Assembly: GCA_963575745.1 (NCBI GenBank)
Contig: CAUYUJ010014263.1
Coordinates: 257,604-321,603, forward strand
Length of the DNA stretch: 64,000 bases
Reading direction: 5' to 3'
Origin: Prorocentrum cordatum
Taxonomy: Eukaryota > Sar > Dinophyceae > Prorocentrales > Prorocentraceae
Under the pieces are notes generated by a model. It saw only the letters and a list, made by a program, of their open reading frames with translations, searched no databases and had not been told where the DNA came from. Made by a program: the position numbers and the translations under genes. Shown piece by piece: positions 55,440-64,000 of the stretch. Position 1 is the first letter of the stretch. Every line of letters starts with the position of its first letter.

Positions 55440-57030
55440 TTGGAAAAACACACACACACAACCAAAAAAAAAAACAGCGAACACCCAACTTGAGGCATTC
55501 CTGTGTGTAATAAATCAATACGCGGAGGGGTGCCAGACATCTTTTGGACGTCACCAAGGGGGAGAGGAGAGTAGTATTCATATTGTGTAACTAATTGTGG
55601 AGGGGTGGGGGCGTCGCCGTGCCCAGTCACAGGCACCCCATCGAGAATCGCTCAAACACGCACTCCAGATGTCTGATCCCAACCTCCCCCCCCGCCCCAA
55701 CGACGGGAGCAAGGGCGAGCAATGGGCGCGCGACGCGCCAAGGCGAAGCAGGTCGCTCAGCTCGCTGGCCACGAGGAAGTTGCCACCGCTGCCGCCAGGT
55801 GCCTCCGACGACGTGATCTGTCGAGGTCCTCTCCACCTCCACAGATGTCCGACGATGTGTTTTTGTTGGTCATGCTTTTTCGCGCTTGATTTCGGCCTCC
55901 AGGGCCTGTCATTGGGCCCCGGGACCGCCAAAAAGGATCCAGGGCGAAAGGTTGCCCCCGAGGAGTCGGGAGCTCGGGCGCCACGGATTGGACAAACCAT
56001 ATCGGATTTGTCTGGGTCCTTCCTTCCCTCCCAGACTTTCCAGAGTACTGGGCGATAGCCCTACAGACCTGCAGGCCTGCCAGGACTGCTTACAGCCTCC
56101 GGCCGGAGCTCCAATCCAAAGGTCCTGGTGGTATTTGTGTCTTCCTGGAACTCAGGCCCCCCTCGCCGCCTCCCTCCCTCCAACCTCCTCCCTCTTCCCT
56201 CCGCGCGCGCCGGTGCGGGCGCGTCGCGCCGTCGCCGCCGCTGCCGCCGCGGGCCTCTCACGTTGACAGAGTGTTGGTTTTGGGCACGCACGTTCGCCTC
56301 TCCGTGGCGTGTGTTGTGGCCCTTGCATCCGCCTGTTGCAGTCCGGGCTGGCATGCTCGGCCTCTTCCGTCGCTGGTTCGCCTGTCTTGTCGTGTACGGT
56401 GCACGTCCAGTGCTTCCACACGTGCTCGCCCAGCTCAGTCGCCACCTTTTTTTTCTGCAGGTGACTCGCCCTGCGTAGTTTTTCCGATCTGCAACGTCAG
56501 GTGGGTGGAACTGACGCTAAGCGTGCCCCGCCTCAGCTCTCGCTGCAGGTGACGCCACTCGGGCACTGGATACTAAAACACTTGTTTTGGGTTATCCGTC
56601 CGCTGTGTGGCTCTCCCCGCGCTGGCCAGCGTGATGCAGAGCACGTGGTCGCCTTGGAGAAAGTGTTTTTGCATATGTTTGTGACTCCCGGGGGGCTCCT
56701 CTCCCTGCTTCGGCCTCTGGGGGACCCTCTTGGTCTCCAGGACCATCAGGGCACGTCCTGGGGCAAAGCACCAGCCCCGGAGTGAGGGTGTCGAGAGATC
56801 TTGGCTCCCCTTTCCGAAGGCTGTCGACAGTTTCTGGAGGTTGTCGAATCGCCTCCTCCTCCAACGCCTCCCTCCGACTCCCGCCATACTCCCTTCCACT
56901 CCTCTTCCAGGCCTCTTTTGTTCTCCTCATGCCCCTCCTCCGCTTCCTTCCCCAGCTCCCCCCCTTCCTCTTCCCTCCCCCCCCCTCTGCACCCCCCTCA
57001 TCCCACCCTGCTGCGCACCTCCTCCCATCC
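55440..57030. other. Possible small exons, none firm
   Basis: 55,721-55,800 reads MGARRAKAKQVAQLAGHEEV on +, WD40-like, before AG|GTGCC. 56,460-56,500 lies between TTTTCTGCAG and GTCAG|GTGGG and reads DSPCVVFPICNV. Both could be exons of gene D. 56,880-57,000 is CT-rich. Confidence 0.3.
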
Positions 57031-57039
57031 GCCTCGCCA

Positions 57040-57190
57040 GCCGCCCTGGCGCTGGACCTGAGCGCGCGAAGGGGGGGGGAGTTGGCGCTCGCCGCCAGCG
57101 CTCGGCGTCAGGACTGCGTCTTCGGCGTCGCGTGGGGCGTCGAGGACCCTGGGACCGACAAGGCGAAGAGGCGTGGCCGCCGGCGCTGGC
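57040..57190 (+). CDS. Candidate WD40-like exon (gene D)
   Basis: The + frame reads ALDLSARRGGELALAASARR, then QDCVFGVAWGVEDPGTDKAK. GELALAASARRQDCVFGVAW has the hydrophobic pattern of two WD40 strands, though the usual GH and WD pairs are missing. Borders are not resolved. It is listed because its strand, codon use and spacing fit the other gene D candidates; it could be chance in GC-rich DNA. Confidence 0.35.
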
Positions 57191-57589
57191 GCACTCCACT
57201 GGCGCAGCAGCGAGCTCAGGAGGGGCAGCAGCAGTGAGCGAGGGAGGGTCACAGAAAAGCCGTTAGAGACGCCGGGTGTCCATGGTGCTCCGTAGCTGCT
57301 CCCATGGGTCTAGCAACTGTTGCGTCTTGCCTCTCGCTCGTGGGGCCAGCCGTTGGATGGAGGGTTATTTGCGTACCCTACCTCCGCGGGTCCAATCGCC
57401 CCTTGGGATTCGGGCACCCCCGCTGGGTTCACTTGGCTGCAGACGTCCTTCATGCTCTTATCCCCGAGCCCCCGCTGGTTGTTCAGAGGTCTGACCTGCA
57501 GTGGTAGAGTCCTCATGTGGCTGCCTCATGGAGGAGCAGCAGCAGGCGGAGGAGCAGGAGCAGGATGACAGCGTCAGGGAGAGCATGAG

Positions 57590-57690
57590 GAGGAGGAGGA
57601 GGAGGAGGAGGAGAATGAGGAGGAGGAGGAGGAGGAGGAGGAGGAGGAGGAGGAGGAGGAGGAGGAGGAGGAGGAGGAGTTGGAGTGGGG
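57590..57690 (+). repeat. GAGGAG tract
   Basis: About 100 bp of GAGGAG, followed by CGTCGTCGTCGTC at 57,730-57,752. Confidence 0.9.
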
Positions 57691-57980
57691 AGAAGCAGGA
57701 GGAGGCTTCTGCGCGCAGGGGGCTGCGACGTCGTCGTCGTCGTCGTCGTCGTTGTCACGACTTCGTCTTCGCCGGGTTTGCGCAAGTTGCTGGGCAGCCG
57801 GTTTGGGGATAAGAGCCTACAGGCGACATGGGGCATCGTTCAGTTGAGACGAGAGCGACGCAGAAAAACGAGGTCCATTGAGGGGACATTCTCGTGTAAG
57901 TTGTCCGCGTAAGGTCGCGCGTAAGCGCCCTTTATTTCCTCGCGGCATGTTGCGGAAGCGTATTGCGAAAGCCACCGCGT

Positions 57981-58372
57981 AAGGTTGTTGATGCCCAATT
58001 GCGTACGTAAGGTCTAGTTTCTTCTTTTGTCGTTCCCGTGGTTCTTCTGGGATCATTTCTCGTCTCTTTCTCCCCCTCTCCTGTCAGGTTTTGGCTGCAA
58101 CTCTGGCCCCAATGCAGCCGCTCAGGACAGCTTCGGGGCTCCTGCGGAAGGCTCCCGACTACCAGGGCGCGACATTAAGGTTGTTGATGTCCGATTGCGT
58201 ACGTAAGACCCCCTTTTCTGTCTGTGTCTTCACGTGGTGTTTTTGGAACCATTTCTCGTCTCCTTCTCCCCCTCTCCTGTCAGGTTTTGGTTGGAACTCT
58301 GGCCCCGATGCAGCCGCTCAGGACAGCTTCGGGGCTCCTGCGGAAGGCTCCCGACTACCAGGGCACGAAACC
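57981..58372 (+). repeat. 196-bp tandem duplication of an exon with its intron
   Basis: AAGGTTGTTGATG(C/T)CC(A/G)ATTG begins both copies (57,981 and 58,177). Each includes a GTAAG donor, a CT-rich intron ending CTCCTGTCAG, and the exon with GACAGCTTCGGGGCTCCTGC. The intron halves have diverged more than the exon halves. Confidence 0.88.
58088..58202 (+). CDS. Duplicated exon, first copy (gene D)
   Basis: Between CTGTCAG and TAC|GTAAGA. In the best frame it reads NSGPNAAAQDSFGAPAEGSR, then DIKVVDVRLR, the latter a plausible WD40 strand c-d. The second copy (58,284 onward) keeps NSGPDAAAQDSFGAPAEGSR and then runs into a different end with a TAA at 58,418-58,420. By phase counting the two copies cannot both be spliced in without changing frame, so they may be alternatives or one is dead. 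Confidence 0.5.
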
Positions 58373-58746
58373 CTCAAGGAGTCGACCAGAGAGTCGAATA
58401 CAGTCAAGGCGCTGATATAAGGGCCACCTTGGTGCTCAGGGGGGCGATGGTTTTCGGGTCGTGCCTCAGATTCAGGTCGTGGAACCCCTTCGTGACCGAG
58501 GCTCGCCGCGGCCACCAAAGCTGGGGTCCCAAAGGTCTGCTGGGCCAGAGGCTCCTAAGAGATCCAGAGGCCTGCTGGGGTCCTAGGGGGACAGGTCTTC
58601 GGGCCATCAAAGGTTTCCCTCCCGAGGCCCAGAAAGAGTCGAAGTCAAAATGTTCGGGGATCGGGGATCGAGGACCGAACGAGGATGACGACGACGGCGG
58701 CGGCGGCGGCGGCCTTCCTTACTCCTCCCCCCCCCCTCGTGCCAGG

Positions 58747-58815
58747 GTGCTTGTCTCCGCGTCGCACGACGCCACGAGCCACGTGTGGGTCGAAAAGGAC
58801 AAGCCTTCGAAGTAG
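58747..58815 (+). CDS. WD40-repeat exon (gene D)
   Basis: After TGCCAG the + frame reads VLVSASHDATSHVWVEKDKP and ends SK-TAG at 58,813-58,815. VLVSASHDATSHVWV is the end of a WD40 blade with Trp-Val at the W-D position. It could be the last blade or continue through an intron. Confidence 0.55.
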   Translation: MLVSASHDATSHVWVEKDKPSK

Positions 58816-58879
58816 TTCGACTCCTGATTTGCTCCCCTCGGCGAGGAGGCGGAAATCGAGGCTCCAGGCTCTTGCCCGT

Positions 58880-59530
58880 GCTTCTGATCATTTTCGGAGC
58901 TCCGTCTTGGGACCCTCTTGGACCTCTCGCGGGGTCTCCTTCGGCCGCCTCCGAAGGCGCCTGGGGCCCTGCGGAGACTTCTGGGCCTCCCGAGGTCCCC
59001 TGGCGACTTGTAGCATCTTGGGACATTGGACATCTATAGGTCTGAAGGGGCCGCCTCCCCCCCGCTCCCCTCGCGGGCCATCCGATGACAGGAGGACGGG
59101 GGGGACGGAAACGTGAAGCCAGGGGGGAAGTGACGAACAGCAGGTCGCGGAGGCGAATGAGCAGGAGGAGCAGCGGGACGTGTCTAATGAGTGAGAGCAA
59201 GAGTTAGAAGGGGAGTTGGAGCAGTAGCAGGAGCAGGGGTAACAGCAGAAGAAGAAATCACGCTTGGACTCCCTGGAACTCGGTGGAGGCGTGCTGAGAG
59301 CTTTCAAGGGCCTCCCCAAGGGAGCCAACGCCCAAATCCTTTTGATGCCTACGAAGTCACAATGATTTGGGTCTCTGCGGGCCTTCCTTGGGGTCCTCTC
59401 GGAGGCCTCCTGGGCCGTCTTGGGCGATCTTGAGGCCATCTTGAGCCATCTTGGGAGCGTTTCGGCCCATTTTGTAGTCATCGTGGGACCTTCTTCAGCT
59501 CTCTTGGGGCCATCGCAGCAGTCCTGACCA
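58880..59530. other. Irregular CTTGGGG/GGCCATCTTG repeats, no gene
   Basis: GGCCATCTTGAGCCATCTTGGG-type units like those at 48.6-49.1 kb, with a GAGCAGGAGCAG stretch at 59,155-59,250. Confidence 0.5.
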
Positions 59531-59575
59531 CTGCTGAAAAATCACGGCTTGGGGTCATTATCATCGTTTGTTCAG

Positions 59576-59645
59576 ATTGTTGGACGGGAAGATCGGGAGC
59601 CACCACGTGTTGCACGCCTATCCGAGCCGCTACCAGCCTGCCTGA
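59576..59645 (+). CDS. Candidate terminal exon
   Basis: After TTTGTTCAG the frame reads LLDGKIGSHHVLHAYPSRYQ, PA, then TGA. Acceptor, composition and stop suggest a final coding exon, possibly of gene D. No domain can be named from so short a piece. Confidence 0.4.
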
Positions 59646-59769
59646 TGCCTAACCAGTTGCGCTGCCGCGCTGGTCCTCCACCGCGCTCGGAGTACCAGGG
59701 ACCCTGAGGGGAAGGCAGGCGGGGCCACCTTCCAAGCAGTGAGCGCTCGGGGGGGACCTCGACACGCCT

Positions 59770-59950
59770 ACGTTCATGATGTTCCAACCTACTGTAGCCT
59801 TGACCACCAGAAAATATTTAGAGCAAGTCCCGAAACTGGAGGGTTTTCGCGTGTAGGGCCTTGGGATGCGATACTCGTTCGACACTGTTTCGATGCTTTT
59901 CTGGGTGCTCGAAATTATTTCTGGGATGTGCTCCTTAAGTACGATGGGAG
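59770..59950 (+). repeat. Dispersed repeat E, copy 1
   Basis: ATGATGTTCCAACCTACTGT, GGAGGGTTTTCGCGTGTAGG, CTCGTTCGACACTGTTTCGA and CCTTAAGTACGATGGGAGCA match the same order at 63,560-63,765, same strand. Confidence 0.85.
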
Positions 59951-60129
59951 CAACATAAGCCTACGTCCGAACACGTGAACAAATCCTGGGGGCCCTCTTG
60001 GGGCCGCTTCGTAGCGTTCCCGGGGCTGTGTTGGGCTGTCTTGGCGGCTCGTGCCGCCATCTTGGCTGTCTGGTCTGCGGGACGTTTCGGCTGGTATCGT
60101 GGCCGTCGGGGGGTCTCGGGGCCGTCTTT

Positions 60130-60812
60130 GAGGTGAAGGATGAGGAGGATGAGGATGGGGATGAGGATGTGGATGAGGATGCGGATGAGGAGGAGGACGA
60201 GGATGATGCTGATGATGCTGCTGATGATGCTTATGCTGATGATATTGATGTTGTTGATGGCGATGTTGATGATGATGATGATGATGATGATGATGAGGAT
60301 GATGATGATGATGATGATGATGGTGATGGTGATGATGATGATGTTGATGATGCTGACGCTGCTGACGATGGTGGTGGTGGTGATGATGACGACGATGAGT
60401 ATGATAATGATGATTATGATGACGACGATGGTAATGATGCTGATGCGCATGCTGTTGATGGTGATGATGCTGCTGATGATGATGACGGTAAGGATGCTGC
60501 TGCTGTTGTTGATGATGGTGATGATGACGACGACGACGACGTCGACAACGCTGCTGATGATGACGACGATGGATGACGATACGGATGCTGCTTATGCTAT
60601 TGAGGATCATGATGCGGATGAGGAGGAGGATGAGGAGGAGGATGAGGATGCGGATGATTGATCAGTGATGGTTGATGGTGGGCAGTTGAGGTTGATGGTG
60701 GTGGATGGTGGATGGTGGGTTGTTGTGGCTGCTGATGATGATGGTGGTGTTGATGGTGATGGTTGTGGTAATGGTGATTGTGATGTTGAGGCGGGTGATG
60801 ATGATGATAATA

Positions 60813-60848
<36 letters not shown>

Positions 60849-61075
60849 GTGGTGGGTGCTGGTGGTGCTGGTGGTGGTAATGATGGGGAAGGTGATGGTG
60901 ATGATGATGATGATGATGATGGTGCTGATGATGATAATGGTGATGATGCTGATGATGATGATGATGATGGTGCTGATGATGTTGCTGGTGATGGTGATCA
61001 TGATGATGATTGTGCTGGTGGTGGTGATGATGCTGCTGATGATGATGATGGTGAGGAGGAGGAGGAGGAGGAGGA
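60130..61075 (+). repeat. GAT/GATGAC trinucleotide field
   Basis: About 950 bp of GATGATG with GACGAC and GGTGGTG islands, ending in GAGGAG. Frames of Asp, Met or His/Asn runs are not genes. Confidence 0.92.
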
Positions 61076-61469
61076 GGAGGTAAAGGAGGAGGAGGAGAAG
61101 GAATATCAGCAGGATCAGCACAAAAGGGAGTAGAGAAGGAGCAATAGCAGCAGCATTCACCACATCAGGAGCAGACGGGGAATAATGAGGGCGATGGGTG
61201 TGACATGATGTGGGACAGGAGTTTGCAGCAGATGCGGGGCACGGAGGGACCAGATCCCGCTTGGCTTAGGGCTCAAGAGTCCTTGTTGCCCTATTGACTT
61301 CAGTGGATTTTCTGGAGCACCTCAGATCGTGTTCTCCACTTCCTTCCCCCAGTCTCCTTTCTCTACAAATTCCCCCTCCCACCCCGCCCCTTGCCTTCTC
61401 CTCCCTCCCCCCTCCTGCCCTTTCCGTGAATCGCTTTCCGGAGGGCCTCCCAGCCATGGCCACATTTTT

Positions 61470-62070
61470 GTCGACCCAGCGAAGCCCTGCGGCATCGAGG
61501 GGCGAAGAGGAGGGGGGAGGGGAGGAGGGGGGGGAGGGGGCGGGGGACACGCGGCGGCCCCCCGCGCCGCCACTCCCGGAGCGGCTCCGGGGGCACAACC
61601 ACCGAATTCGCCTCACCAGCTCAGCACGAGGGCCCCGGCCAGGCCACGAGACGTGCCCGCGAGGCCGCGCCCCACTCGGCCTCGCCGCCCGCGCGAACCG
61701 CGGGCAGCCACAGCAGCATGCCTGCGCGCAGCGGCAGCGCAGGCGTCCAGCCCGTGCACGGCCGGCTCGCGAGCCGCTGCCACCGCGGGGCCCAACAGGC
61801 ATGCGACCCACGCTGGGCCCTGGGATGCCGCATGCGGCAGCGATGCGCTACCCAGAAAGGCGCCCTGGCCGCGGCGGCGCCCCGTGCACGGGACGTCGCA
61901 GCCGGCGCGCGCATGGCTGCCATGCTGCCCTTGCCGCGCCCGAGCAGGCCGCGCTGCGGCGGCCGCCACGGCCGCTTGCGGCGATGCCTGGGCGCTTCCG
62001 CCGCGCCCGCCTGCGGCGATGCCTGGGCGCTGTCCAGCGTCGCCAGACCCTGGGCCCGCCCGGACCCGCG
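61470..62070. repeat. Very GC-rich segment with short repeats
   Basis: GGCGATGCCTGGGCGCTTCC (61,979) recurs as GGCGATGCCTGGGCGCTGTC (62,015). All six frames stay open because of base composition, so no coding call is made. Confidence 0.6.
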
Positions 62071-62549
62071 CTGCCGTGGTTCGAGTCGCGACCACACGGT
62101 TAGGAAAGCTTGTCGGCCGCAACGTTGGTGACGCAAGCCTTCGGAGACCTCCTGAAGCCCCAAGGGACCTCCAGAAACGGTTGCCGCGAGGGTTCCTTTT
62201 CCCTCTATCCCCGACGAGTCCCAGTGGGGACAGACATCAGATGATCTGGCCGATGTGTGCCGGGGGGGGGGGCCTGCCCTGACCAAATGGGCTCGCAGGG
62301 AGCCGAGCCGAGGTTTGCCCCCTGCGAGCCTCTCTCTCTGGTGCAGCCCCGTCAGCAAAAGACAGCGCTGCAAAATGAAGAACCAGTAGCAAGATTAGAC
62401 AGTCGCGCTAAGACGAGAGGAAGAGAGCGAGAGAATGCACCTGCACGCTTCTGTCGCACGTCGTGGACCAAAATGTCGCACTGCTAAGGCAACAGTCGTA
62501 TCCGCGAATGTCTGCGGTGCTCTGTGCCTGAGACACTGCGAAGAGTTAG

Positions 62550-63029
62550 TTGTTCGACCCCATAACGCCACGACTGACGGACGACGGACACAACCACACG
62601 AGTACGTACAATCTGCTCGCCAAGCGCATCGCCTTCGGCAGTCGCGTGAGTCCACCCGGCGGAGGCACGCGGGCGGAGGGACCTTCACTTGTGGGCACGC
62701 GGGCCGAGCGGGTTTCTTATGTGTGGTGCGCATCGGAAGCACTACAAACATTCAGGCACTCTCTGTGCGCTCATTCCCGTCTGGGTGGGCGGGTGTTGGC
62801 GGTCATGGAACTTGCGCGCGACGATCGGGAGGCGACGTCATGCAGAGAGGTGGAGAAGGTAGAGAGACGGAGACAGCGCAAAAAAGGAAGCAGATATAGC
62901 AAAGCGGGAGAGAAGAGCAACCACTATCAGTCACTTAATACACGCACCGATGCTTACCTCGCGTACAAGGCGCGTACACTGGGCACGCAGGGTGATCTAA
63001 GCCTCGGACTGCGTGAGCGACCAGTACAG
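62550..63029 (+). CDS. Gene F, exon 1, unknown function
   Basis: The frame opens after a TAG at 62,547-62,549 that could be the acceptor (GAGTTAG). It reads FDPITPRLTDDGHNHTSTYN, LLAKRIAFGSR, later MELARDDREATSCREVEKVE and LNTRTDAYLAYKARTLGTQG. The donor CAG|GTGATC at 63,030 is phase 0. An inner GTGAGT at 62,645 is also a good donor, so the exon may be split. A competing + frame (62,435-62,899) is open over part of it. No domain is recognised. Confidence 0.35.
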
Positions 63030-63106
63030 GTGATCGTTTTCTTATTCGTTGTTTATCGGATCGGCGCGGGCACTCGCACCCCCCCTCCCCACCCCCCTTG
63101 GAGTAG

Positions 63107-63304
63107 ATCTTGGCTGCTTTTGACGCCTGCTTCGAGCAGGTGGAGTCTTCCCCCACAACGGACGCACTGTTAGAAGCAATCGCACTAAGCAGAGGTTCAG
63201 AGCCAGACCCTCCCCCTCCCCCCCCCTTCCGCCCAATTTCGAAACGCCGAAACGCCGAAAACGAAAACGTTCACCAGACAAAGCCCAACCTCCCACGGCG
63301 ATGA
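63107..63304 (+). CDS. Gene F, exon 2
   Basis: It starts after GGAGTAG, phase 0 with the donor at 63,030, leaving a 77-nt intron. It reads ILAAFDACFEQVESSPTTDA, LLEAIALSRGSEPD, a proline run, then a basic Asn/Lys/Arg tail and TGA. The first half looks helical and genuine; the tail is low-complexity. Confidence 0.4.
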   Translation: MLAAFDACFEQVESSPTTDALLEAIALSRGSEPDPPPPPPFRPISKRRNAENENVHQTKPNLPRR

Positions 63305-63557
63305 ACCAGGACAGCAGAACCCAACACTGGTGCTTGGTCCCACTGGGTTCCGTTGAATAGCCCCTGACCAACAGTAGGGTCAGCAGCCCATCGCGCCACT
63401 ATCAAGGATGCACGCTCAGCCTCTGCAGCCAATCGGGCCGCACGCCTCCCACGAGCCTCCTCTTCGGCCTCGTGCAGCGCGCGCTCGATCTCGTCTGACA
63501 GTCGAGCGGGCTCGCGGTGGCGGAGGGCACGAGCCAGGGGTGGCTGGCAGGGACTCG
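63305..63557 (-). other. Minus-strand open frame, coiled-coil-like, uncertain
   Basis: The minus frame through this stretch reads RLSDEIERALHEAEEEARGR, then AARLAAEAERASLIVARWAA. Glu/Ala/Arg heptad-like content suggests a helix, but the frame continues into dispersed repeat E and has no clear start. Confidence 0.3.
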
Positions 63558-63765
63558 CCTTATGATGTTCCAGCCTACAGCCTACTTTAGCCTTGATCGC
63601 CAGAAAGAATTTCGAGCGCCAGGGAAGTACCGAAATTGGAAGGTTTTCACGAGTCGGGCCCTGGGAGACACTCGCTCGACACTGTTTCGACACTGTTTCG
63701 GCATTTCTCCGGGTGCTCCGAAATTATTTGCGGGATGCGGTCCTTAAGTACGATGGGAACGACGC
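63558..63765 (+). repeat. Dispersed repeat E, copy 2
   Basis: Same order as 59,770-59,950 with CAGCCTACAGCCTACTTTAG (a 7-bp internal duplication) and ACACTGTTTCGACACTGTTT (another), so this copy has two small tandem duplications the first lacks. Confidence 0.85.
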
Positions 63766-64000
63766 AGGACTCGCCGAGATCCTGTATTCTCTGTGAACGT
63801 AGGACTCGCCAAGAACAACGTTGGGCCGTTCTCTGTATTGCTGCTCCCGGTCTGCCTCAGAGGTGTCCAGGCTGGCCGCGGCGTAGCGGCGGTGCCCCAG
63901 CCGGCCGAGGCTCGCCGTTGCGGCCTTCGGGCAGTTTCCACGGGCGCAGGGGGGAAGAAACGTCAAAGGTCTGGATCCGGCTTGCAGACATGGGACCTGC

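Noticed and set aside
59935-61163. His-, Met- and Asp-run frames around 60-61 kb
   Set aside because: They are translations of GAT/GATGAC repeats.
61329-62282. 317-codon GC-rich plus-strand frame
   Set aside because: All frames are open on both strands here and the peptide is Arg/Pro/Ala-rich with short internal repeats.
1-64000. tRNA, rRNA or bacterial operon features
   Set aside because: No cloverleaf-like or rRNA-like sequence was recognised by eye, and gene structure is clearly eukaryotic with introns.

Overview
The window reads as nuclear DNA of a dinoflagellate with a very large, repeat-rich genome. The evidence is high GC, nearly all recognisable genes on one strand, small exons in long low-complexity DNA, GC-AG as well as GT-AG introns, long poly-pyrimidine AG acceptors just upstream of start codons (as used for spliced-leader trans-splicing), two sequences that resemble the dinoflagellate spliced leader, and LINE fragments carrying RNase H. 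The species cannot be named from this sequence.

Layout, all on + unless stated. 0-3.5 kb: two small unrecognised multi-exon gene models, one with a Cys/His zinc-binding cluster. 4.1-4.45 kb: a 31-bp minisatellite. 5.07-8.03 kb: a three-exon gene joining an ASCH-like domain to a C5 DNA methyltransferase with motifs I, II, IV, VI, VIII and X visible. 9.07-33.19 kb: one six-exon gene for an unrecognised protein of about 1,128 aa. 34-39.6 kb: a satellite field of ~100-bp units. 42-59.6 kb: scattered small exons, several WD40-like, in what may be one long gene that contains a degenerate minus-strand LINE (44.1-45.95 kb), a plus-strand LINE RT fragment (49.3-49.7 kb) and many tandem repeats. 60.1-61.1 kb: a GAT field. 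62.55-63.3 kb: a small two-exon gene model.

The outstanding object is the fifth intron of the 9.07-33.19 kb gene. It is 20,076 bp (12343-32418) and is one imperfect palindrome: two ~10.03-kb arms around a 9-nt loop at 22382-22390. Its ends are exact inverted repeats (93 of the outer 100 bases match by hand alignment) and are flanked by a 4-bp direct duplication, CACT. Removing the palindrome plus one CACT restores the reading frame exactly, but no placement of that junction has GT, GC or GA at the start with AG at the end. It therefore looks like an insertion with terminal inverted repeats that the cell removes as an unconventional intron, perhaps by pairing of its own ends. Each arm is built from satellites and simple repeats and contains a smaller palindrome (centres near 15,545 and 28,565), so it is a palindrome of palindromes. 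No transposase or other protein is recognisable inside it.
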